Of a stretch of 48,164 nucleotides of DNA, positions 34,384-42,689 are shown piece by piece. Numbering within the stretch: the stretch's first letter is position 1; each line of letters starts with the position of its first letter. The notes beneath the pieces are model-generated. The model made no database searches and was not told where the DNA came from. It saw only the letters and a program-made list of their open reading frames with translations. The DNA is from an uncultured Corynebacterium sp. (GTDB taxonomy: Bacteria; Actinomycetota; Actinomycetes; Mycobacteriales; Mycobacteriaceae). The position numbers were made by a program, and so were the translations under genes. The stretch is from positions 1-48,164 of the forward strand of contig CALUCD010000011.1 in assembly GCA_943914465.1 (NCBI GenBank). The letters run 5' to 3'.

Positions 34384-34640
34384 GTTTCGTAAAACTCCGT
34401 GAGCAGCTTTAAGCTACGTACCTCAGAATTGCTTCCCGTCAAAACGGGACGCATTTCCAGGTTCATCCTGCGGAAACGCTGATCCACCCTCCTGACCAAC
34501 GCTAACGGAACATTCTCGCAGGTGGCGTCACGCTCCGGCAAGGTGAGGAAACCCACACGAAAAGGGGACCTGGCGTTTCGTCCAAATGGACGAGCGCAAC
34601 AGGCTCCTTCCGTTATTTCGGCACTCCGAATTGGAGCCAC
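34384..34640 (+). repeat. Dispersed repeat, copy A (3' part only)
   Basis: About 257 bp that align with the right two-thirds of the copy at 35915-36305, same orientation, at roughly 75-80% identity by eye. It begins GTTTCGTAAAACTC and ends at TTGGAGCCAC. The right end abuts a toxin gene exactly where that gene's conserved reading stops, so the repeat probably inserted there. A hairpin-forming GGCACTCC...GGAGCC sits at the right end. No open frame in it looks like a protein; translations of the complement are similar between copies (PFRVGFL, CEN/CEYAPL, RRVDQRFRR), which may reflect a decayed gene. Confidence 0.7.
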
Positions 34641-34842
34641 CATGGATCAATAGTTCGTCTCCATCGGGGGCAACGGCAACGACGGTTTTCAGCAGTCGAG
34701 CATGGGTATCAAAACCGAGACGGAGTTCTCTCCACTGGGCGGAGTCATCGTCAAGAGGCTCTATCCACAGCGGATAGGAGGCCGCATCGATACCATCCGT
34801 TTCTGAAATACCGTGTTTAGTGGCAGATTTCGCCGCTTTCAT
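34528..34842 (-). pseudogene. Toxin of a BrnT-like toxin-antitoxin pair, 3' end replaced
   Basis: From ATG 34842 the frame reads MKAAKSATKHGISETDGIDA, LWIEPLDDDS, ELRLGFDTHARLLKTVVAV and DGDELLIH, the expected course of small actinobacterial toxins with the KHGI motif and the RLL...LLIH strand pair. The conserved ending is missing: after His at 34642-34644 the frame enters repeat copy A and continues as unrelated sequence to 34528. ATG 34842 overlaps the antitoxin stop (ATGA). The family is inferred from motif order and operon layout. Confidence 0.65.
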
Positions 34843-35085
34843 GCCGCCGCGAGTGCACTGATTGCTTGGCGAATAAGCTCAGATCGAGTGAGATGTTTTT
34901 GCGCAGCCAGGCGATCGAGAGCGCTAAGTTCATTGACGGTGAGGCGTACAGCGACCACTTGGGCAGGCTTAGCCCCGCGGCCGGGGCGTCCACGTCCGCG
35001 CTTTTTCAACACTTCTGGGTCGTAGCCTTGCTTCTGCTTCAGAAACCCAGGTGCTGAGTTGGTCTTGGGTGATGTTCACAGGCAT
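34839..35085 (-). pseudogene. Ribbon-helix-helix antitoxin, frameshifted
   Basis: ATG 35085 starts MPVNITQDQLSTWVSEAEA. The frame then diverges to a stop within 20 codons, but the next frame continues as GYDPEVLKKRGRGRPGRGAK, AQVVAVRLTVNELSALDRLA and HLTRSELIRQAISALAAA to TGA 34839. This is a complete RHH antitoxin: N-terminal acidic helix, basic GRGRPGR linker, RHH DNA-binding domain. One extra T (A on the coding strand) at about 35028-35029 explains the break. The stop overlaps the toxin ATG. With both partners damaged, the module is probably inactive. Confidence 0.78.
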
Positions 35086-35262
35086 GGAAATGTCGTATAA
35101 CGAAATTTGTTGACTGTCGGTACTTGCTTCAATAACGCTCGGCAGGAAACAAACTCCCGCAGGGGCGGCGTAAGAGGCAGTACCGTAAGCAATAAACGGT
35201 TCCCCTGGCATTGGGCAGCTTGATAAACCCTCATTTGACGAACCCTAGAGATATCCAGGACG

Positions 35263-35688
35263 TTGATAAGTTTAATCGAAAGTATTGCAGTGCGTATGTT
35301 TTTTGCTTTAGACACCTTTTTCGTTGCTAATCAGTGCGATTTGGTATTGGCATATAGAACGTATTCGCAAGCAGTGCGTAAAGCAGCGCGCTTGCCTGGG
35401 GTTGACGTGCTTTTTATTTGCTCTGAACCAGTTGAAGCAGATTCTGCAGAAATGAAAAGAGATCTCATTACTCAGTTCAGGATTGAAAGGCCTAACGAGG
35501 ATTTTGAGAGTTTGCGGTTGTACCTTTGCATGGCAATTGTTTCTGTTGAACGAGCGCTTTTTGCAAAGGTCGAGAGGCCCTTGGCGTCGTTTTTTCTCAT
35601 GGATGATGAATATGTGAAAGCCGATGTTTTCCCTAGCTGTGTTGAAGTAAGGGAGCTAATATCTTCGCCATCTTCTGTCGGCCAATAG
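35263..35688 (+). CDS. AT-rich orphan hypothetical protein
   Basis: An open frame of up to 141 residues with much lower GC than its neighbours, suggesting recent acquisition. Start uncertain: TTG 35263 (AGGA nearby) or ATG 35296. The product includes MFFALDTFFVANQCDLVLAY, GVDVLFICSEP and LYLCMAIVSVERALFA, with mixed hydrophobic and charged segments but no clear TM helix, signal peptide or motif. I do not recognise it. It sits between a dead toxin-antitoxin pair and a repeat copy, a typical site for cargo genes. Confidence 0.45.
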   Translation: MISLIESIAVRMFFALDTFFVANQCDLVLAYRTYSQAVRKAARLPGVDVLFICSEPVEADSAEMKRDLITQFRIERPNEDFESLRLYLCMAIVSVERALFAKVERPLASFFLMDDEYVKADVFPSCVEVRELISSPSSVGQ

Positions 35689-35914
35689 AGAGTGAGGTAC
35701 TCCACACTTACGTGGAGTACTTGGATAATAGATTGGGGGAGCACTGGCCAGGGGAGTTGCGGAAAATGCTGATATGGGGTTCTTCTAGATAAGGTTCCGT
35801 GTTTTCTCCGACGAGGTGATTAGAAGGTGCCTCCTCTCGCTCGCGGAATGTATCCAGAAGGGCGATAGCTGACTCCTGTGCAATGGCGCTTGTAGCGCCC
35901 GAATGGTAGCACCA

Positions 35915-36305
35915 TCTCAACACTTGAGCGGCAGTTCGTTGAGGGAGCTTTTCGCGCCTCGCACACTGATCACGTGTATAGCGAGGCTGGCTCTTCAGTC
36001 CAGAACGGCTTCGGCTTGAGTTCAGAGGCTGAGCCTAACCTTGAGCGTTTCGTAAAACTCGGTGACCAGCTTTAAGCTACGCCCTCCAGAAATGCTTCCC
36101 GCCAAAACCCCCAGGCATTTCCCGTTTCCACCGGCGGAAACGGTGATCCACCCTTCTGGCCAGCACTAACGGGGCATACTCGCAGGTGGCTACACACCTC
36201 AGCGAGGCGAGGAAGCCTACTCGAAAAGGAACCTGCCACACCGTCCGAATGGACAAGCGCAACAGGTCCCTTTCGCTATCTCGGCACTCCAAAATGGAGC
36301 GCCAC
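35915..36305 (+). repeat. Dispersed repeat, copy B (longest copy)
   Basis: The fullest copy, about 390 bp. Its left part (35915-36053) matches copy C (44936-45074), and its right part (36047-36305) matches copy A (34384-34640), all in the same orientation. The left part keeps an open reading TISTLERQFVEGAFRASHTD, HVYSEAGSSVQNGFGLSS, LERFVKLGDQL ending TAA at 36073-36075, which reads like the C-terminus of a protein. The right end has GGCACTCC and GGAGCGCC flanking a short loop. It may be a fragment of an unidentified mobile element or duplicated gene end. Confidence 0.7.
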
Positions 36306-36316
36306 TCGGTCAGTGG

Positions 36317-36526
36317 TTAGACCATCTGCACCAAGTTCCCAGAGGGGTCGGTGTCATCGCGCCCATCCGGAACGAAGCGACCAGTCTTTGCCGAACGAGT
36401 CACCTTACGAGAGTTGCCCGTACCGGGACCCACTCGCTCAGTTGTGGTCTTGCCGGGCCACCTCGCAGCAGTAGCGTTGGAAACAAATCGTCCGGTCTTG
36501 GCGGAACGATGGACATGACGAGCCAT
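36317..36526 (-). CDS. Small basic protein with SAKTGRFV repeats
   Basis: A 69-residue protein starting at ATG 36526, with AGAAAGGA about 8 bases upstream. It has two copies of a short motif: VHRSAKTGRFVSNATAARWP near the start and VTRSAKTGRFVPD further on, separated by a Thr/Gly linker (KTTTERVGPGTGNS). Short proteins of this pattern are widespread in actinobacteria and usually labelled hypothetical (sometimes misnamed as transporters). There is no membrane segment; the charge suggests nucleic-acid binding. It lies downstream of the type I restriction operon on the same strand, with a long structured leader of its own. Confidence 0.8.
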   Translation of the reverse strand: MARHVHRSAKTGRFVSNATAARWPGKTTTERVGPGTGNSRKVTRSAKTGRFVPDGRDDTDPSGNLVQMV

Positions 36527-36541
36527 GGCTCGATCCTTTCT

Positions 36542-36688
36542 GCGAAGAGTGTCTTCGCGCGAAAAGTGAGAGTGAGCACGTTTCTTAGGTGAAACGTTGG
36601 TAACTCCGTTAGACTCGCCAGCATCACCACCAAGTGATAAGGGAGTCTAACCTCTCTTGCCGGGGCTGAGCTGCAACTCAGTCCCGGC
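36542..36688 (-). promoter_or_regulatory. Heavily structured leader upstream of the small basic protein
   Basis: Four consecutive hairpins lie between the start codon (36526) and 36690: GCGAAGA/TCTTCGC at 36542-36558; ACGTTTC/GAAACGT at 36578-36597; GTTAGACTC/GAGTCTAAC at 36608-36651 enclosing ATCAC/GTGAT; and GCCGGGGCTGAG/CTCAGTCCCGGC at 36659-36688. All arms are exact apart from one G-U pair in the last. Such a series suggests a cis-regulatory RNA or a small RNA gene transcribed on the minus strand; the outermost stem could instead terminate plus-strand transcripts. Confidence 0.6.
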
Positions 36689-37010
36689 TTTCACCTTAGA
36701 CCATTGTGTCTAAAACGGACCATCACTACTACATCTAGTATGTTCCCCCGTAGGTGGGTATTTTCGCTCGAAGTGCGGTTTCTATCGTCGCAGCTCAATA
36801 GGTGTGTGAAAAGAAAACCGCAGCGCGCTTCTTGTGCCTGGTAGGCAAGATTTTGTCTTACAACCGTGTAATTGACCGCCCGTGAATCACGTCACATTCG
36901 TAATGTTGCGCACGATCACGGCCGCAGGAGCGCAACAGTCGCGCCCAGACAATCATCACGCCTTTTGCGCCGAGACGGGTACGGGTGGTGCGCAAGTCCG
37001 AATCGCTCGC
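36689..37010. other. Spacer between restriction operon and small gene
   Basis: About 320 bp with no supportable gene. It should contain the minus-strand promoter of the leader/small-protein transcript and the 3' end of the restriction operon. No clear terminator with T-tract was found after the stop at 37011. Confidence 0.4.
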
Positions 37011-37973
37011 CTAGCTGTCTCCGCCGTAGATCACCGTTGTGCTGTCCTGTTCTGTGCTGCGAAAAGTTGTTGATACCCACAAGTCCGGATTTAGCGACAC
37101 TCGATCCGAAAATTTATTGCCGTGTTCATCTCTGTAGTTAATGACCACCTCGATATCAGCTGGTATCCCGTCACCAGACTCATCTAGCAGCATTGCGCCG
37201 TCAGTCTCTACGCGAACCAAAACCGCATCTGCGGGTGTGCCGTCTGGGTTGACGAAATGCTTGCTCTTGACAATCTCTTCTTTGGGGAACCGCTCAAACT
37301 TCGTAGCCCAAAATGGAACGGACGTGGACTGATTCGGTGCCCAAGTCTTGAATGTCTTCCCGTCGTACTTCGCGAGCGTCATCTCCACCAGGGACTTCCG
37401 GTAATGAATTGTCTCCGAAGTGTTCGCATTTAGTCTGGTCACGTCGGGTTCAGGTAGGGGTGGGTCAAACTCTACTGTCACATCGCCGGCTGGCGATTTG
37501 CCCACATTCTCGATAATCAGCGGGAGGTAACCCTTTTCGTCCGTCGGACTGCCGAGATAGGCGTTCATACGCGGGCGGGAAAACTCCCTTGCCACATCGT
37601 CCAAACCGAACATGATCTGCGTCCCTGTCGACATCATGATTTCTAAACGGTCTAGTTGATCCTTCGCCGTCCACATTGTTTGTCGGCTGGCAGTGGCGAT
37701 TTCTTCCATCTGGTCCGTTGCATCTTGCGCGCTTTCGCTCGCTTCCTGTGCTGTTTTCGCGTTCTGCCATGTGGCATAAGCAGCAACCCCCAGTGACAGC
37801 AGAGTTGCGACGAACATGGCGATGTTCAGACCGTTCGAAAAGGAGAAACCATCGTCCTGGATGGCCACCGGGATAGGAGCCGGGTCTGTAGTGATACTTT
37901 CTAAGTCGCTTTGGGACTTCTCGCTACCTACAGGCGCATGCTCTTCGCCTACCGAAACCCTGGTGGTGGACAT
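37011..37973 (-). CDS. Membrane-anchored protein of unknown function in the type I restriction operon
   Basis: A 320-residue protein encoded 10 bp after hsdR. Order: acidic cytosolic-type N-terminus (1-45), one TM helix (NIAMFVATLLSLGVAAYATW, about 49-68), a coiled coil (AKTAQEASESAQDATDQMEE to about 115), then a beta-rich domain (MNAYLGSPTDEKGYLPLIIE, AGDVTVEFDPPLP) and a C-terminal stretch DIEVVINYRDEHGNKFSDRV. There is no signal peptide or nuclease motif. The beta domain has the look of the Ig-like or CARDB type, but this is a weak impression. Its place as last gene of an intact hsdM-hsdS-hsdR operon suggests an accessory defence or control role. Confidence 0.75.
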   Translation of the reverse strand: MSTTRVSVGEEHAPVGSEKSQSDLESITTDPAPIPVAIQDDGFSFSNGLNIAMFVATLLSLGVAAYATWQNAKTAQEASESAQDATDQMEEIATASRQTMWTAKDQLDRLEIMMSTGTQIMFGLDDVAREFSRPRMNAYLGSPTDEKGYLPLIIENVGKSPAGDVTVEFDPPLPEPDVTRLNANTSETIHYRKSLVEMTLAKYDGKTFKTWAPNQSTSVPFWATKFERFPKEEIVKSKHFVNPDGTPADAVLVRVETDGAMLLDESGDGIPADIEVVINYRDEHGNKFSDRVSLNPDLWVSTTFRSTEQDSTTVIYGGDS

Positions 37974-37983
37974 TCAGAACTCC

Positions 37984-40900
37984 CTAGTAGTGCTCGACGG
38001 CGTACATGACCACGCCCTGATACAAGGCACCGTCGACTGGAAGCGCCATATCCACGAACTTGTTGCGCACGACCTCGAAGACGTTGGAATCGCCACGCTC
38101 AGTCAGAGCACCATCGAGCAATCGCGCAGAGTTCTCTTCGACCGGACTGCTACCCGCGTGCATGAGCATCACGTCCAGAAGTTCTTGAGTGCGGCGCTCA
38201 ACCGGCGACTCTTCTGGAGACTCTATTGGCTTCGCCACCATCGGCTCAGACGGCAGCGCAAGTCCACGCGCCTTATCCTCCATAGCAGCCACCGCTAGGC
38301 GCGACATTGCAGCCGTAAGGATGCTCAGCGCGTCCTCCCCGCCGAGAATCAGGTTCGTGAATTGCTCGTGCTCCGCGTTGCTTCCGAGCACAGCGCTGAG
38401 CACCTTGTCACGCAACTTCGGGGACTTAGCGAGCGCATCTTGTGGGTTCTTCGTCGCCAGCACTTCAACCTCATGGTCATTCGCCAGCGCTTCCCAAACC
38501 GCGTGAACCATGCGAGTATTCGCGGAGTTCGACATGTCGATACCGGCAGCGGAGAACAATTCGTTCACCTGCTCGACCGCCTGGCGGAATGCCCCTTGCA
38601 GTGGGTCGGCAGCACCGCCCGTGGAGATGCGCCCGTCGAAACCAGGAACAGGGAGCGGGGTTTGCGCGTCCTCGATGTTGAGTTCAAGAGTGCACCCGGT
38701 TTCCACATCACCCGTGACGGCAGTTTTCATCACGTCCACGCCGGTGACGTAATCCTCATCTCGCGCCTTCTTGCCGAGTTTCAGGTTACGCACGAGCAGG
38801 TCAGCGAAAATCGCACGCTTGTGCAGCGTAATGTCCTGGAAGTCGATGAACTGGCTCAAGAAATCCCAAGCGTGGACGTACTTCTCCAGGTTCGCCCGGA
38901 AGTCGGTCGCTATGGCTTCGTTGTTCTTGTCGCCGGACACTAGAGCGCCGGTGTAGAAGTGAGTCCAGTGGGTGACAATTGGATCAACACCCACACGGAT
39001 CAGCGAGTCCTTCTTCTTCACATCCAAATCCGGGTCCCAGACCACATTCGCAAGGGACTCCATCTCTTCGGTGTCGTAGAACTGGGAAGTGTCCAGCACA
39101 CGCGCGAGGTCAGTCAGAACGTCAGGGTCAATATCGGTATCGATGGACGCTTGCGAGTAGTACGGCTGGAAGGCGTGCAGGATCGCCTCGGGATCATTAA
39201 TGAAATCGACCACAAACGTCTTCGTCTTGTTCTTCGACGGCATCGTCCTGTTCAGACGGGACAGCGTTTGCACCGCAATAACGCCCGACAGTGGCTTGTC
39301 CACGTACATGGCGGACAAGCGTGGCTCATCGAAGCCGGTCTGGTATTTATTCGCCACGATCAGGAACTTGTAGGCGGCACCGTCGAACATCTTGGTCGTG
39401 TCCATCCGGCGCTTACCCTCGGGCGCATTCTCGTTGTTCAGGGACGATTCTGTGACGATCTCTTCTACGTCCTCGGCCTTGGACACATCCAGGGAGCCGG
39501 AGAAGGCGACGAGTGCTTCCATGCCCCGGTACTTCGGGTTGGACGCAATCACATCTTGCACCGCCCTAAACCAGGTGTAGGCACTCATGCGGTCATCACA
39601 GACCACCATTGCTTTTGCGGTCGTACCTAGTAGGTTGCGCACGTTGTTGTGGAAGTGCTCGACCGCGACTTCTGCCTTCGAGTGGATCGTCTTCTGGTGG
39701 GAGCGCACAAACTTCTTTAGCGCCGATTTCGCCTCACCCAGGATGACCTCATCCTCGCGCCCGAGCTGATCTTCAATCTTGGCGTAGAGGTTGAGCGAGA
39801 TGTAGTTCTGAAGCACGTCGAGAATGAAGTTCTCATCGATTGCTTGCGCCATCGAATAGAGATCGAACGCAACTCGCTTGTCCGAGTTTTTGGGGTCTGG
39901 TTCTCCGAATACGGCGAGAGTCTTAGCTTTCGGGGTTGCCGTCAGCGCCACGATGGTGACGTTGGACGAGCGCGCCACGGCCGAGTCTTTTTGCTGCTGG
40001 AGACGGTCCTTTTCGGCGCGGGTGAGTGTGGTTGGCGCGGGTGAGGTGGGTGTGTCATTTTGAGTTACGTCACCCTCGGGCGCGTCCACGGTACCTTCTA
40101 TGTCCGCAGCAGCACGCGACGCTGCTTTCGCGATCTCATCTGGCGTGTCCGAAAGTGTTTCCAGCAGCGTGCGCGAAGCCTTACCGTGTTGAGACGAGTG
40201 CGCCTCATCGATAATCACCAGCCAACGACGGTTACGCAGCTTCGGAGAACGGTCAATCGTCTGCGCCAACGCCGGAAAGGTCTGCAGCGTACACGACAGG
40301 ATGCGCTTGCCCTGGGTGAGGTAGTGGTTGAGTTTCTCGGACTTGGACGTGTCATCGTTCGTGATATTGATGACCATTCCCTCAGAAGCCTGAAGAAGCG
40401 AGAGTCCATCAGCCACGTTCTTGTCCAACACCGTGCGATCAGTCACAACGATCACGCAATCAAATAATTTCGTTCCGTCTTCGTGGATCATCTTGTTCGC
40501 GCGGTGCGCCATCCACGCAATCGTCTTGGTCTTGCCCGATCCAGCTGAGTGCTGGATGAGGTAGCGCTTGCCGGTGCCGTTGTCCACGATGTCGCTGGTG
40601 ATGCGCTCGACAGAGCGCAGTTGGTGGAAACGCGGGAAGATGAGTCGCCCCTCGTTGCCTTTCGTGGACGGCTCCCAGAGCGCGTAATCCTTCAGGATGC
40701 GCAAGAGCAGATCGGGAGAACACACCCACTCCCAGAGGTAGGAAACGTTGTACCCGTTGGGGTTGTCCGGGTTGCCCGCGCGTCCGGCTTCGGTTCCCTG
40801 GTTGAACGGGAGAAATACCGTGTCGGTCCCGTTAAGTTCCGTGGTCATCATGACCTCACGGGAGGATACGGCGAAGTGGACTAGGCAGCGTCCAGGGTTA

Positions 40901-41523
40901 AGTAGCGGGCGGTTCGACTTGTGGGGCTTGCGGTCGTGCTTGTATTGCCATACAGCATCTTCGACAGATTGCGTGTTGTCCGTCTTGAGTTCCATCGTGA
41001 CTACGGGGATACCGTTCACGAGCAGCACAATATCGATCTCGCCCCCGCCACCTTTTTCGAAGTGGACCTGTTGGAGCACACGAAGGCGGTTGTCTTTCGC
41101 CTTTTCAATCACGTCAGTTTTCGCTGGGTCATACGGGAAAAATCCCGCCATGTCCGGGAAGTTGACGGTGCCGAGATCAGTCTGGGTAAACGAGAAGCCA
41201 TCTCGCAGCGTCCCTAAGAGTCCACCGTTTACCTTCCGGGTGATGCCGTCGAGAATCGGGGTGTTGTCGAGTTCCTTGGTCAGGCGGTTGAGCAGTCGGC
41301 GCTCACGGGATTGACGTTTTACGTCATTAGCAGTCGGCGGGATTGCTCGCTCGTATTGCTCGGGGTACAGAGTTTTCAGCCAATAGAGCACGTCTTCGGG
41401 GAAGAGTCCGAGTTCTGGGTCAAAACCCTTGTCGTTGTCGCCCTCGTTCCAAATCCAGCCTTGGGAGTTAAGAGATCGGCAGATGGTCAGTTCCATTGCT
41501 TCTTCGAGTATTGGGTTGACCAT
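37984..41523 (-). CDS. hsdR: Type I restriction enzyme R subunit
   Basis: An 1,179-residue motor-nuclease subunit that translocates DNA and cuts unmethylated target. The N-terminal nuclease has Asp164 in GEIDIVLLVNG and Glu178-X-Lys180 in VVTMELKTDN, plus the QxxxY element (WQYKHDRKP). The SF2 motor follows: Walker A HSAGSGKTKTIAW (327-332), DEAH in WLVIIDEAHSSQHGK (439-442), TATPKAK (motif III), YQTGFDEPRLSAMYVDKPL and QTLSRLNRT (motif VI). The C-terminal helical part binds the methylase core. ATG 41523 lies 2 bp after the hsdS stop, so the genes are coupled. No lesions were found. Confidence 0.95.
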   Translation of the reverse strand: MVNPILEEAMELTICRSLNSQGWIWNEGDNDKGFDPELGLFPEDVLYWLKTLYPEQYERAIPPTANDVKRQSRERRLLNRLTKELDNTPILDGITRKVNGGLLGTLRDGFSFTQTDLGTVNFPDMAGFFPYDPAKTDVIEKAKDNRLRVLQQVHFEKGGGGEIDIVLLVNGIPVVTMELKTDNTQSVEDAVWQYKHDRKPHKSNRPLLNPGRCLVHFAVSSREVMMTTELNGTDTVFLPFNQGTEAGRAGNPDNPNGYNVSYLWEWVCSPDLLLRILKDYALWEPSTKGNEGRLIFPRFHQLRSVERITSDIVDNGTGKRYLIQHSAGSGKTKTIAWMAHRANKMIHEDGTKLFDCVIVVTDRTVLDKNVADGLSLLQASEGMVINITNDDTSKSEKLNHYLTQGKRILSCTLQTFPALAQTIDRSPKLRNRRWLVIIDEAHSSQHGKASRTLLETLSDTPDEIAKAASRAAADIEGTVDAPEGDVTQNDTPTSPAPTTLTRAEKDRLQQQKDSAVARSSNVTIVALTATPKAKTLAVFGEPDPKNSDKRVAFDLYSMAQAIDENFILDVLQNYISLNLYAKIEDQLGREDEVILGEAKSALKKFVRSHQKTIHSKAEVAVEHFHNNVRNLLGTTAKAMVVCDDRMSAYTWFRAVQDVIASNPKYRGMEALVAFSGSLDVSKAEDVEEIVTESSLNNENAPEGKRRMDTTKMFDGAAYKFLIVANKYQTGFDEPRLSAMYVDKPLSGVIAVQTLSRLNRTMPSKNKTKTFVVDFINDPEAILHAFQPYYSQASIDTDIDPDVLTDLARVLDTSQFYDTEEMESLANVVWDPDLDVKKKDSLIRVGVDPIVTHWTHFYTGALVSGDKNNEAIATDFRANLEKYVHAWDFLSQFIDFQDITLHKRAIFADLLVRNLKLGKKARDEDYVTGVDVMKTAVTGDVETGCTLELNIEDAQTPLPVPGFDGRISTGGAADPLQGAFRQAVEQVNELFSAAGIDMSNSANTRMVHAVWEALANDHEVEVLATKNPQDALAKSPKLRDKVLSAVLGSNAEHEQFTNLILGGEDALSILTAAMSRLAVAAMEDKARGLALPSEPMVAKPIESPEESPVERRTQELLDVMLMHAGSSPVEENSARLLDGALTERGDSNVFEVVRNKFVDMALPVDGALYQGVVMYAVEHY

Positions 41524-41525
41524 GA

Positions 41526-42689
41526 TTAGACCTCTTTTCGCCCGGTAACGACCTCGGTAATGAGCGCGGTCTTTCGCGCTTTCAGGTTCTCGATGAGCCG
41601 GGTGGATTCTTCGATGAGAGCGTCCATGCGCTCAAACTCTCGGTCGAGTTCGCCCGCGATCTCACGCTGCTTTTCGAGAGTCGGAATTGGGATTCGGAAA
41701 CGCGAAACCTTCTCGCTAGTGAAATGCGGAATAGTCGCCGTGTCGCAAACCATGTCGATTAGACCTTCCTCTTTCGCACCTTGGAGCACGTAAAAGACGA
41801 ACTTCGGGTCAGCGAGATTCGAATCAACCCTCACACGGTTGATTGAATTCTGAAACCCAGTTGTTGGAAGATCTGTAGATAAAATTACACTCCGCCCGAA
41901 TCCTGCACCGCCCTCAACGATTAGAATGTCATTCTTTTTCAGTGAGAGTGAGTCTAATTCGCTGGGTGAGAACCACATTTTCTTGTCTTCGACAGAAAGG
42001 TCGAGTCTTCCTTTGGGCTGAATATGAGCCGCCCTCAAGTAGGATCTCACTTCTCCTTCCTTGGTTGACGACTCTGTGGTTAGCATTTTGCCCAGTTTGA
42101 CCTGTGAGAGCACCCCAATCGGAACCATCACGCTTTCAACTGAATTCACGAGTGCGTTAATTTTGGTTGATCTTCGGAGTCCAAGGTTTTCGACTAATTT
42201 CTCAAACTCTTCGATCAGCGCGTCCATCTCGCTGATTTCCTCATCGAGATAATCAGCGATACGGCGCTGGGTTTCTAAAGCAGGAACGTGAAATCGATAC
42301 TGACTCACTGAAGTCCATTCGACACGCGGCATTTTTACTCCATTACTGCACGCCGAAGCATAATTCACGAAGTCAGGGGTTCTGATTACGTAGCCGATAA
42401 ATCGGGGATCAACATGTGGTTTTGGTCGGTAGATATGAATGTCCCCGGCGGCGACCCCTTGTGTATTCGAAACCCAAGACTTCGACAAGTAGGGTCGAAG
42501 TTTTCCGAAAAGAACATCTCCGTCCTTGAACGGCATTCCGTTAAGTTTTGAGCCTCGGTCGTTTATCGAAGCAATTGAGAGCCTTCCTCCCCAAGGCTCG
42601 AAGTCCTCAAGCGAAACCCCCGAGATGCTGGATGTCGCAGTAGCAGTAACCAAATCAACTGCCATCCATAAAGACTGGAAATTAGTCAT
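41526..42689 (-). CDS. hsdS: Type I restriction enzyme specificity subunit
   Basis: A 387-residue DNA-recognition subunit. ATG 42689 overlaps the hsdM stop by 8 bp; upstream in-frame Mets fall inside hsdM and are not used. Two target recognition domains alternate with two conserved helical spacers: LETQRRIADYLDEEISEMDA (first, about residues 138-157) and LEKQREIAGELDREFERMDA (second, near the C-terminus), each continuing with LIEE...L(I/V)ENL.(L)R. The near-identity of the spacers is the internal symmetry expected in HsdS. TRD1 ends near WTSVSQYRFHVP and TRD2 near VSRFRIPIP. The recognition sequence cannot be predicted by eye. Confidence 0.93.
   Translation of the reverse strand: MTNFQSLWMAVDLVTATATSSISGVSLEDFEPWGGRLSIASINDRGSKLNGMPFKDGDVLFGKLRPYLSKSWVSNTQGVAAGDIHIYRPKPHVDPRFIGYVIRTPDFVNYASACSNGVKMPRVEWTSVSQYRFHVPALETQRRIADYLDEEISEMDALIEEFEKLVENLGLRRSTKINALVNSVESVMVPIGVLSQVKLGKMLTTESSTKEGEVRSYLRAAHIQPKGRLDLSVEDKKMWFSPSELDSLSLKKNDILIVEGGAGFGRSVILSTDLPTTGFQNSINRVRVDSNLADPKFVFYVLQGAKEEGLIDMVCDTATIPHFTSEKVSRFRIPIPTLEKQREIAGELDREFERMDALIEESTRLIENLKARKTALITEVVTGRKEV

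Noticed and set aside
33906..34643. 245-codon open frame antisense to the NmrA-like gene
   Set aside because: It overlaps a well-supported gene and runs through repeat copy A; no domain or ribosome binding site.
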